NCBI GenBank assembly: GCA_037783545.1
Contig: JBBELK010000308.1
Location: 1,302,001 to 1,366,000, forward strand
Source of the DNA: Henricia sp. BOLD:AAB3569
Lineage: Eukaryota; Echinodermata; Asteroidea; Spinulosida; Echinasteridae
Length of the DNA: 64,000 nt
Direction of reading: 5' to 3'
Shown one piece after another: positions 8,961-19,300 of this stretch. Position 1 is the stretch's first letter, and each line of letters starts with the position of its first letter. The notes under the pieces were generated by a model. It was not told the DNA's origin. It did not search any database and saw only the letters and a program-made list of their open reading frames with translations. The position numbers were made by a program, and so were the translations under genes.

Positions 8961-9947
8961 ATGGAGTCAAATCCGTCCTCAATGAATGGTACATCTGCGG
9001 TACTTACAAAACTCCCAGTTTTGTTTGAGTTTTTGACTGTGATAGGAGTACTAGCTTCTCTCATTTTCTTGTGGCTCATCTTTTCGATAATCTTCACCCG
9101 CAAACTCTGGAACGCGTCCAATTTCTTTCTGACCAATCTATTTGTGACTCAGCTATTCACCTTTGTCGCGATAATCACACAAATTAACTTGAACCTGAAC
9201 TCCTTATTTCCAAGGACCCAGATTCTGTTATTGCCAAATGTGATTTTTGCAGTTTTCTGCGCCTACTTTCTGAGTACGGCTGTGATCGCTGTGGACAGAT
9301 ATTTCAAAATAGCTAAGCCTATGAAATACCTGAGACTAATGTCCAACAAAGTGTGTACCTGCGTCATTCTGTCGTTGTGGAGCTTGGTTGTCACTGGATT
9401 CATTGGGATTGCCATTGCAAGTCCCAACGACTTTGAAAAAGACTTCATTTCCATGTTAGATATAATTTCTAACTTTAAATATGCGACAAAATTAGTGATT
9501 CTGATAAATATATTTCAGTTCCCTTCTCTACTCACGACGACAGGATTCGTGGTAGCATTAGTGCGACTTGCTAGAAGCCAACAACGAAAGATAGCTGCCG
9601 AGAGAATTATTCTTGGTAACATTGCAAATGGCGACGGGGAGACTGAACGTGAAGCCATACAGCCTGCAAGACCACGTCCTACCACACTGAAGTCCACTTG
9701 GTACTTGTGTATTTACTTCATCACATATATTTCAGCATGGACCCCAAATATAATCATTTACAGTCTTGTTTATCTCCTAGGTTACAAACTGACGCCACAG
9801 ATGAACATAATCTCATTCTTTCTCATCGCCATTTCCCTACTGCAGATGGCTTTTGGTTCAATGTTTCTTGCTTACACACAAAACGACCACAGAGTGGTCC
9901 TTTTTGCTTTCTGCAGAACTCTTTTCAACAGATTCAAGTGTACATAG
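8961..9947 (+). CDS. Divergent rhodopsin-like GPCR, intronless
   Basis: A single exon encodes 328 residues with seven hydrophobic segments at roughly 24-46, 54-74, 88-111, 131-154, 176-202, 246-274 and 281-304. A glycosylation site (N9-G-T) lies in the short extracellular N terminus. A complete D112-R113-Y114 closes helix 3, and W140 lies in helix 4. Helix 6 has 'AWTP' in place of the usual CWxP. Helix 2 lacks the usual Asp, the pre-helix-3 Cys is absent, and helix 7 has no NPxxY. This is a class A receptor of unknown ligand, from a fast-evolving lineage; orphan chemosensory or peptide-type roles are only guesses. The first Met is the likely start; the frame ends at TAG. Confidence 0.85.
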   Translation: MESNPSSMNGTSAVLTKLPVLFEFLTVIGVLASLIFLWLIFSIIFTRKLWNASNFFLTNLFVTQLFTFVAIITQINLNLNSLFPRTQILLLPNVIFAVFCAYFLSTAVIAVDRYFKIAKPMKYLRLMSNKVCTCVILSLWSLVVTGFIGIAIASPNDFEKDFISMLDIISNFKYATKLVILINIFQFPSLLTTTGFVVALVRLARSQQRKIAAERIILGNIANGDGETEREAIQPARPRPTTLKSTWYLCIYFITYISAWTPNIIIYSLVYLLGYKLTPQMNIISFFLIAISLLQMAFGSMFLAYTQNDHRVVLFAFCRTLFNRFKCT

Positions 9948-10019
9948 AGATTTTTATTAAGAAAGAGCGGACACAGAAAGCTTCTCAGAGTACGTAACAT
10001 TTGAAGGCTTCTCGAGACA

Positions 10020-10380
10020 CAATTTTTTTTAATAATATAATAATAATAATAGATATTTAAAGAACTCTGAATGCCGCAATAGGGCGACATTTCGGGAAGA
10101 CTCTCCCCGGAGACCACCGAAATTTCGGCAAGAGTCACTGAAAATGACACCTTATTTTTTTTACCCAAAGCTTCCAAAAATGGTTCCAGACCAAAGAGAA
10201 ACAGCTCTAGTCCTAATAAAAATGGTTTTTGACCTTAAAAATGGTTTTTGACCTAAAAAAATGATTTTAAAAAAATATATATTAGGGCGACACCAAAATG
10301 TCGCCCTTTTGAGCATGTCGCCCTAATATACCTTTTTTTACACACAAATTGTCGCCCTATCCTAGCATAGTAGCATTCAT
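10020..10380. repeat. AT microsatellite and 'gggcgac' palindrome
   Basis: A (TAA)n tract lies near 10033-10055. From about 10279 to 10360 the word 'ttagggcgaca' appears in both orientations ('tgtcgccctaa'), making a short foldback. Related 'gggcgacattt' lies at 10081. An AATAAA at 10215-10220 could serve the GPCR transcript. No gene is seen. Confidence 0.45.
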
Positions 10381-10565
10381 AGTTTTTTATAACAGCGCCT
10401 TACGTAAAATACCTCAAAGCGCTTCACAGACCACAACACCACCCAAAAAGACGTTACAAAATCAAGTTAATTTACAAAAATACAAGAAATATTAATCTAC
10501 ATATAAATGTAACGACATCGCAATCAAGGCAGGTGACAAGGAAATGGTTTTCAGGGGATACCACA

Positions 10566-10690
10566 AGAGGCGGGTTAAGGAGAATCCCCCAGACACACAG
10601 TACCCTGTCTGAATGGTCCCGCAAGGCCGGCCGTTTCCCTTGCAGTTTAAGGGCCCGGGCCCCGCCGGTATTTTTACAGGTCCGCTAACC
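10566..10690. mobile_element. Half copy of the foldback at 4822-5110
   Basis: This segment matches about 4988-5110: 'aatcccccagacacac', a degenerate 'cggtaccgtgtc', 'gccggccgtttcccttgcag' and the 'agggcccgggccccgccgg' tail. Only the right arm is present, so it is a truncated copy. Confidence 0.75.
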
Positions 10691-11640
10691 AACAGAGCAC
10701 AGTTTCTGAGGGTAATGGTCTGAGATCCCATTCCATATTTCGTTTTATTTCTGTGGTGATTATGCACCAGTCAGGAGTGAGATTGGAGGAAAACAAATTC
10801 CAGAAGGGGCGTGGCTTCCTTGGGGGCGTGGCTTCCATGGAAGGGGCGAAACGTAGAGACCACGCAAACTTTTCGGAGGATCGTTTTAAACACCACCGTA
10901 CCATCGGCATCGTGCAAAATGCAATGTCAAAAACATTTTAATTAAGCATCACAAGAACCAGTTTTTGTTTGAAATATTTACCTTGTTTATTTAAAATTAT
11001 AGGCCTACAAATGTGGATAATATTAAAAAGAATCCAGGCGACATCTACCGATGAAGACGGTGAAGCGAAAGCGAAGGGTAAAATCGGTTCGTTGGCTGCT
11101 TGCCACATCGCGCCAGCCGCGGCCCACACAGCAGTACACGCATCACACGTTCATCTGTTGTGATGCAGGCAAAGATGGCGCTTGCTTATGGATTAGACTT
11201 GTACACGTCCGCTTCGCTGCTTGTTGCAGACTCGGTCAGGTCACTTTTCATGGTAAAGCGCTGTATGTCATGGCACTTGCGTGACAACTAGACTCGCACA
11301 AGTTTCCTTTTCAAAATTACTGAATCAACTGAGGGCGCTCGTTAAAAAAGTATGGCGTGCTAAAAGGGCCCAAAAAAATACAATATGGATCGCGGCCGCG
11401 GAGCACACAACAAAATAAAATTCCGCTACAAATTGGTAAAATTCCGGAAATACGGAAAAATCTCACCCTTGACCAATACACAGAGTTGTAGTCAAGTACC
11501 TTTTCAAGTAACTTAATCTTCATTTTAAGAAATGGAAATTTCAATTCTAACTGTTTTTAATTCTCCTAAATTTGACCACAACTAATTTTTCACTTTAAAT
11601 GTTCATACGACTAGCAGAATTTGTTACAATTGTTTACATA
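10691..11640. other. Intergenic; CpG-rich patch, no gene recognised
   Basis: A CpG-rich patch covers about 11040-11290. It contains short frames on both strands, none with a recognisable product or splice context. It could hold an unrecognised short exon, such as the 3' end of the CUB gene, or a regulatory region. A twice-repeated 'ggggcgtggctt' lies at about 10806-10832. Confidence 0.3.
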
Positions 11641-11663
11641 ATCATGTAATTTCTTCATCCCAA

Positions 11664-11754
11664 CACTATGAGCAACTAACAATGGAAATTGGGCACACAC
11701 CATTGTTATTAACAACGGTGTGTGCCCAATTTCCATTGTTAGTTGCTCATAGTG
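11664..11754. repeat. Near-perfect palindrome, about 43-bp arms
   Basis: The arm 'cactatgagcaactaacaat' continues to 'cacaccattgtt' and is mirrored exactly after a loop of only a few bases. A miniature foldback element; arm identity suggests it is young. Confidence 0.8.
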
Positions 11755-11934
11755 CAAGTTTGGATGTAATTTCTTTTAATTATTATTCATTATTTTTATG
11801 TTTTTCAATGTATGTTTCTTTGTTTCAATATATAAAAAGATAATAAAACAGATTTAAAAAAAAGTGTCATCTATGTTACGATCACAAAGAGAACCACAAA
11901 ATCTTGATGCATTTATTATATTTATTTATTCGTT

Positions 11935-12030
11935 CCACGAAATACGCAGCTCCACAGCAAAGGCATGGAGCTGCGTATTTCGTGGCACGAATTTGGTGCG
12001 CGTGAATTGCTGACGAGCCTGTGACTTTAA
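11935..12030. mobile_element. Short foldback with 'gctgcgtatttcgtgg' arms
   Basis: 'ccacgaaatacgcagctcc' is mirrored by 'ggagctgcgtatttcgtgg' about 30 bp later. It is followed by 'cgaatttggtgcgcg', 'attgctgacgagcctgtg' and 'actttaaa'. The same family lies complete at 18087-18227 and 27655-27802. Confidence 0.7.
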
Positions 12031-12534
12031 ACTTGGTTTGAAGATAATCACTTCATTTAGACTTTTAACCACTTCAGAACTGGTCTTTTATCTTGTTGGC
12101 TTGGGGTCAAGTAAGTTTTGGGTTTTTCACCTGTGACTTGACATTGGAGAAAATGACTTGTGACTGGACTTGGGAAATAAGATTGATTTACGACTTGAAA
12201 TGAAAACTAGTCATAAAGTCTCCAGCCCCAGAGACATACATGTATACTGCATAACCAAAACTGCAAGTGCAGTCTCCCGCTCCAGGGGAATAAATTGGAA
12301 AATGCCTAGCCGCTGCTAAGTGGTTAAAAATAATTATTGCTTTTGAAATGAAGAAAGGGAAATCATTTTGTACTCGGACATCACTATTTTTCAATGATTG
12401 CAAGATTACCATTGAAGACCGTTGTGCAATTTCTTTTCAGTGATTTGCTAGCCTAAGGTAACATGCCGTGGTATTTATGTATCGTTTCATACCGATACTC
12501 ATAAGTTTGTATCAATATATCGTATCATGAATAA

Positions 12535-13127
12535 ATGTATCGCGATGTACCGATATATTGTCAATCTGCCAAAAAGACACTGAAAATTCCCTTTGCACGA
12601 AAGGGGTCTTACGCCTCGAGTTTTGCTGTAACTGGCGCCGCAATTTGGAACAGCCTTACCCACCCCCCGGTAGTGCACACCTTAGAACTATGTCGTCTTC
12701 GAGCTCATTCAAATTGGCACTTTGCCAAACATACACATAATATTCACATGATCAACTTCAAGTGAGAAATGCTAATTTACGGAGTCGTATGACTTGGTTG
12801 CCATAAAATCAAACTTTAATTTTGGAGCCGGAGGGGAATTTTCTTATTTGGTTTTTTTCCCTCTTAAAAAGGGTTTTTGCAGGTTTTTTGCCCTTCCCGT
12901 AATTAGCGTAAATTTTAGTGTCACGTGCATGTATAATAATTACTTGTGATGTTGTTCTTCTGTAACCATTAGTTTTTTGATGTTGTAGTTGTACAAATAC
13001 ATCTTATTCCAGTTTGTTTGTGATTGTGAAGTTGTTCAATTTAGCAATTTGTTCTGTGTGTTTGAAGGCGCCCAATGGAAACCGGTTTTTGTAAACTGTT
13101 TGGGCACACCCTGGGTAAATAAATGAA
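12535..13127 (+). mobile_element. LINE 3' fragment (non-LTR retrotransposon end)
   Basis: The open frame at 12535-12765 contains 'SSFAVTGAAIWNSLTHPP', the conserved last motif of CR1/Jockey-type reverse transcriptase proteins (usually G-x-x-F-S-V-A-x-x-x-W-N-x-L-P). About 300 bp of 3' untranslated DNA follow and end in 'aaataaataaataaaa'. The 5' part is missing, as is typical of truncated LINE insertions. Confidence 0.6.
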
Positions 13128-13202
13128 ATAAATAAATAAAAACTTTACATGTGGAAAATCAGCCCCGAGCAGGCACATTGTATCTTTAATGCCATTTCTT
13201 AC

Positions 13203-13380
13203 CCTGTTTTGGTCTCTCTAGGGCATAGTACGTCCCGTGCAGTCTGACGGACGCAATGTCGCTGCTGACCTGCGTCGCGAAGATCATGATCTCGTTTTGA
13301 CGACTCGTCCATGTAAATGACGGCAGCTCTCCTTCAAATCTCTCCTTGTGACTGTCCTCTCGCAATGAAACATCACGGAT
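13203..13380 (-). CDS. TSP1-CUB gene exon 13: second half of CUB5
   Basis: The acceptor 'ctcttgacag' opens the exon in phase 0 and 'gtaagaaatg' closes it in phase 1. It reads 'IRDVSLREDS' then 'LPSFTWTSRQNEIMIFA', a clear CUB C-terminal half. The position that is Cys in the other four domains ('ICG' or 'LCG') is 'RFEG' here, so the fourth CUB cysteine is missing. Confidence 0.85.
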
Positions 13381-16300
13381 CTGTCAAGAGTTTTTAGTCG
13401 TCTTTAAATCGAGCAAAGAAATTTGGCAAGGGATTTTAACCGAAGCCACCCAATTTAAACCACGTGAATGACGGGATTGCACTGTTACCAGACAGTATCT
13501 AGCTTCAATTCACCACGCGCATGTATAGACACCAGCCGATTAGAAATTCCTTTTATATGTATTTAGACTAGTTTCGGCACCACATATTCAACCAACATGA
13601 GATTCGTGTTCGTATGTGGACTATGAGGTCTGGGAAACCAGTCTAATATGTATTGCGTCTGGGTATACGAAATGCATAGTTCCGAACTGTCAATCAAGCC
13701 GAACCCGCCGACCAATCACAACAGAACTAGCAGACCGCGCCCACATATATGTCAAAGTGCATTGCATCACAAACAATCACGCGATTTTCTGCCCATATAC
13801 AGATTGTACATGTTGTATGCAGTGATCAGGATGAATGTTGGTTTCACTGTCGGGCGATTCGCTGTTCAAAGGTAGGAAAGCGCATTTTTATGAAATATAT
13901 GTCATCCCTGCATTACTAGCCCTTTGCTCAGTGTGTGCTACGGTAACTGTCGACCCTAAAACATAAATACCTTTGAGTTTTCTCCAATGAATCTGTGCTT
14001 TCCATGCCGAGTCCCGTTGCTTTGTACGTTGTGTGGGCATTTTTTTGTGATGGCTTGTGAGCACATAGCAACAGTATCTAAGGGGCAGGGGTTAACTGGG
14101 CAATCTCGGAACTATGCATTGGGCCACGCACGGCTAGCTCTGGGTCACCATTTCCTAATCGATTCTGTAATCGCTACCGCAGTAGGAATCGAGGACAGTT
14201 TGCGTGCAGTCTACACTTTTTTATCGAGTACTGCTATTCGAGTACGAGTACTTGGAGAGTCGAGTACAGTGTCGAGTCCACATACTTCGGTTACCGAGTA
14301 CGAGTATGGACTGTTCGAGTAAGAGTATTTAGATTTTCGAGCACAAGTACTCTCAAAATGGTACTCGAGTCAGGGGTGTGAGTGGAGAACCCAAAAAAAA
14401 TCTGAAAAAAATCTGAAACTTCAATCGTGAAGCTGAAATTGCGAAGCCCGAAGCCTTAACAGTGTGGGGTCCGGGGCCCACTTAAGTTGCATTGACATCT
14501 TGATGAATTAATGTCCCCAGTTGGTGCATTTTATGGGTTCGAGAATGGAATTTTGTACTGAATGCTGGCTTGCACATGGTGTGCGCTAGCAAGTGGCAAG
14601 TACCGTACTGTAGAAAAAAAGCGGAAAATAAAATCAACGCTTACGCATAGGGGAAATAAGAGGAAATCTATGTCATGTCGGGAGAAAAAAAGCTAAAATT
14701 AAATTTTGGTACATAAAAAAAAAAATCTGAAATCAGATTAAAATCTGAAATTTCACACCCCTGAGAATCGAGTACAGTGTCGAGTCCGAGTTCTTCGCTT
14801 ACCGAGTACGAGTACAGACTGTTCGAGTAAGAGTACTTCAATTTGAGTACAAGTAGTCTCAAAATGGTACTCGAGTACATGTACGAGTATTACAACGCTT
14901 TACAAAACCCACCTCCACAAAGTCCGGATCATAACCAGTGGGTGGCGGCTCAATGAGGAAAGTGCCAATATTCAATACAATGCGACGCTCCGGCTGGACG
15001 CTGATCAGTATGAAGCAGTTAGCATCGCCTAGTGGCGGTTTGCCCAGAGACAGAGGGAGGCGGACATAATCTCTGGTCTTGGTTAGAAGTTGGCGGCAAT
15101 CTGGAAAATTTTTAAAAGTCAAGAAAATTTGTTGTCAGTAGTCACGCGTATGATACAAACAAATCAGCCTTCCTTACTCAATTGGCTAAGTCATACTTAC
15201 TAGTTTTTGAAAAATTTAAAAGAATATGTAAGTAATGATAGGTCAGAAAGCAAAAATCTAAAATTGGCTAAAATACGACTTTTGCAATTTGGTTATAAGG
15301 GCGATAAAATGGTTCAACTTGGCCAGCATGCACTATTGTCCCCCTTCGAACACGTGCAAATACGCCATTTTGGGAGTCAAATAATGCCGAGACATTGTGG
15401 AAGCGATGTGCGTGCGCGCTGTGTGTGTCTCTGGTGGGCGTAACGCAGTTTAATTCACCAATGGGAGCCTTAGCATTGCGCGTTACGCACGCTATGGACA
15501 CACAACGCGCACGCACATTGCTTCCACAACGACGCGGCACTATTTGACTCCCAAAATGACGTCATTGGCACGAGCTCAATATCCCCTTAAATTTCACGAG
15601 GCTTGCATACACTAATAACCATTGCACATTTGGAACAAAGTTGGCCATAATGCCCCTCTAGTTGGCCTCAGTGCCCTTTGAAATTCAGACAAAAATCAAG
15701 CCCAGAGTGACATGCCCCCTTTTTTCTTAAATCTGTTTTTGAGCAATTCTTGGAACAAAACCATTATAAATCAAAAGAAAGTGATTTTGGACATGCTCCA
15801 GGGACCTCAGAGAACAGTCAGAACACATGCAAAAGAACCCGTTATTTTGAAGAATGAAAGATAAAGAGACATTTCTTAAGTTTCAAGGACATTTCTATGA
15901 CATGCATTAAATATATTTGATGCATAATGTTTTTTTTTTTTACTGGGCATAAAATGCTGTAAAATTTTACTAAACATAGTTTTCAACAGGTGTACTCAAA
16001 CTTTTGGCCGGTACTGTATGTGCTACATGTACACTCGACCAAAAAAGTTCCGTCACCGGTAAGACATATAGATATTTATTATTAAATTGGATTTAATGTA
16101 GGAAAATAATATATCAAATTTTAGCTGAACATATCCCTCAATTGAATAGAGATCATGATGGCAAGCTTCACTGAACAGGAATGCAACAAAGGAGTGTGGG
16201 GTCAGAATGAAAAACACCAAAGAACAATGCAACTTGTGATTTGGGCAATTTGTGTGTAGACGTAGACAATTAGGAAATTTTAAAGTGAGTTTGGATTTAT

Positions 16301-19300
16301 CAATGTCTTGTCAAAAACATCAAAATCAAAATGGTTAAATTGTCCAATCTGAATCGTGCCATTGCATTAGGTATGGTGGAAGCAAAATACTGAACTGTAA
16401 CTCCCCTTGCTTGAGTGCAATCAAGTTGACATCGTTGTTTTTTTGTGTTTTTCATTCTGACCTCACACTCCTTTGTTGCATTCCTGTTCCGTGAAGCTTG
16501 CCGTCATGGACTCCGTTGAGCTCTATTCCTTTGAGGGATATGTTCAGCTAAAATTTGATATATTATTTTCCTACATTAAATCCAATTTCATAAATAAATA
16601 TCTACAAATGTCTTACTGGTGACAGAACTTTTTTGGTCGAGTGTATATAAGCACAGACTGTTTTTTTCTGGGGTTAACTTTAATAGCCACATGACTCAAG
16701 AATCGTAATCCCACCTCTTTGGGGGAAGCTTTTTAAGGGAAGTTCCGTGGCCAGGACGTCCATGATGAAACCTGTTGTTTGTAATCTTTCGTCGCTTGTG
16801 AAAGACAACTGAACCTCATTGCTGTCCGAAGTCCATGTAAATGGAGGCATTTTGCCGCAGATACGCTCCGATCGTTTGGTTGTCAAGTCGGTCACCTATA
16901 AATTCAAGGAAAAATTTGTGCATGATTTTAGCAAAACAAGATGCTTATTAAAGGCAGTATACATGATTGGTATTTTGAAAATCAGAAATGTTCACAGATT
17001 TACGCCCAACTTGCACAATATAAACATGATGACCGTAGAAAACTTCCCCTGAAGTGGTTTTGTCCGAAGTGTTATAGTCTTTGAGAAATGAGTAAAAAAT
17101 TCTCAAGAGACGAAAATTCGCTCCAAAACCATTTCGCCCCCAAACCACTTCGTCCAAACACTACATCGCCCAAATGCCACTTCGCCCCTAAACCACTTCG
17201 TGCACAGGCCGTGGTTCAGGGCGAGGTGGTTCAGGGTGAAGTGGTTTTGGGGCGAAATGACTGCAGACCGTTTTCTCAAAGGTTAGACGAAGTACGGAGC
17301 TGATTTTTGCTTAGGTTGGTTTTAATCATGCATATCTTCAATCACACAGGGGGATAAAACTATTTGTAACAGTTTACCAATCATGTATACTATCTTTAAC
17401 TCACCAAAAGCTTGAACTTTGATCATTTTTACAGGGCCATGTGGGTTCATGATTGTCAAATGCTACATAAAATGATGGAAAGCATGATGTCATTGAAATT
17501 CTATCTATACTCTTTTCCAGCGTTGGCAAAGTGCTTAACCAAAATACCAGTCGTTCATTTTACCTGTAAGGCATCTTTTATACACATGTCAGATTCCTCA
17601 AGGTCAAAGGTCGTGACATCGAAAATGACAAAAGTGTCTGGTTTCTCGTGAATAGTCAGAAAACACTCGCTGTTGCCAGGATACGGGCTTGGATACCCGA
17701 CTGTGGAAATTTGACCCGCTGCGGTGGCGTTTCCCTTTACAGTTATGCAATCTGAAAGAAATTGAAGTGAGGAAGCTTGTTCAGATTTTGTTTCAGAAAT
17801 TGGAATTTGTTCTAACCTAACATTCATATAAAATACCTCCCCAAAATACTCTCCATTGGAAAAAAACAGAAAATTTGCAATCTATAATTTGGATGTGGAT
17901 GCAAAAAGGTTGGTGTAATTACTACGCTCAAATTAGTTTTTGAAAATATCCTTGAAAATATACGGATTGAGAGTGCAAAATTTCAGAATGGCAATGATAA
18001 AAATATGACAATGTTACTACATGTATCAAAATCTCAACACCCATGGGAAAAACGGAGGTTCAAAAATGTGATCTGGACACGCTCCTTTAAAGGCAGAGGC
18101 TCGTCAGCACTGCGCACACGCCAAATTTGTACCACGAAATACGCAGCTCCATGCATTTGCTATAGAGCTGTGTTTTTTTGTGGCACGAATTTGGCGTGCG
18201 CGCATTGCTGATGAGCCTTGCCTTTAAGCATTACTCAACATACCTGCCTCTGGGTGTTTTTCACTCAGCACGTACTGAGCCTCAAACCCAGTATAGGACT
18301 CCGAGTTATCGCTGACGAACACAACGAGAACTTCGTTGCTATCGGAGGTCCAGGCAAACGGCTGCCTCATGCCGCAAATGATGTCCGTTCTGTCAGTTGT
18401 AACATCAAGGATCTAAGTAAATGTATTTAAAGACATTATTGGAAAACTTTCAAACACAACAACAGCATCACATAAGTAAAGAATAACGTTTGTGTATGGG
18501 TTTGCGGTAGCACCATGTGAATCTCTTTTGTATATGTGTGGTTCTGAAAAGAACCGGTGAGTGTGAACTCAACGTTTCAAACAGCGTGCTCTGTTCGTCT
18601 TCAGGGGTAATGCCGGACTCGTGATGATACAGGGCTATAAGTACTGGTTGAGGGCATTCAGTGTACAATATGTGCACTAAAGCGGCATGGCTTGGATTGT
18701 GGAGGCGTGGGTATGCTAGGATCTTAATCCTGTGGTTGGCTGTGGTGTGGTCATTGGCAGTGGCTGTCCTGGGGAGAGGACCTATGGTATAGGTGACCCA
18801 TCAGTCAGGGCCCAATTTCATAGAGCTGTTTAACAGCCCATTTCCCGTTAACCAAGCGTGAGGCTATTTCATAGACATCGTTAACGGTAAGCAACTAAAA
18901 ACCTGCCTTAACCGCAAAGCCAAATTTTGCTTAAGATAGTGACGCAACAATGGTGGTTTCCAAGCGCGCGCATGTTTAAGCATGCCGCGGCCGTGAAATA
19001 GCCTTAACGTTAGCACAACTTTTCTGCTACAGTAAGCACACATTTTCAGCTAGCGCTTAAACAGCTCTATGAAATTGGGCCCTGGTTGGTTAATAGGGAG
19101 TGCTAGATATTGCTGATGTTGAAGCCAATGTCTTGGGGTACTGTATTGTGCTTGTGTATTTCGATGGCTTAACTGATGCGTCTTGGGTGCCATCTGTCCG
19201 TGGGAACAATCAGTTGTGCCGCTGAAAGGAATCCGACAGGGATTGTTGACTTATTTTTCAAATGTACCTCATTACTGTACCTCATTTCAGTCCCAACCCT

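Noticed and set aside
16680-16714. End of the CUB4 frame at a TGA/TAA as the gene's stop
   Set aside because: A good donor at 16714 gives the exact phase needed for the next CUB exon, so the stop lies in the intron.
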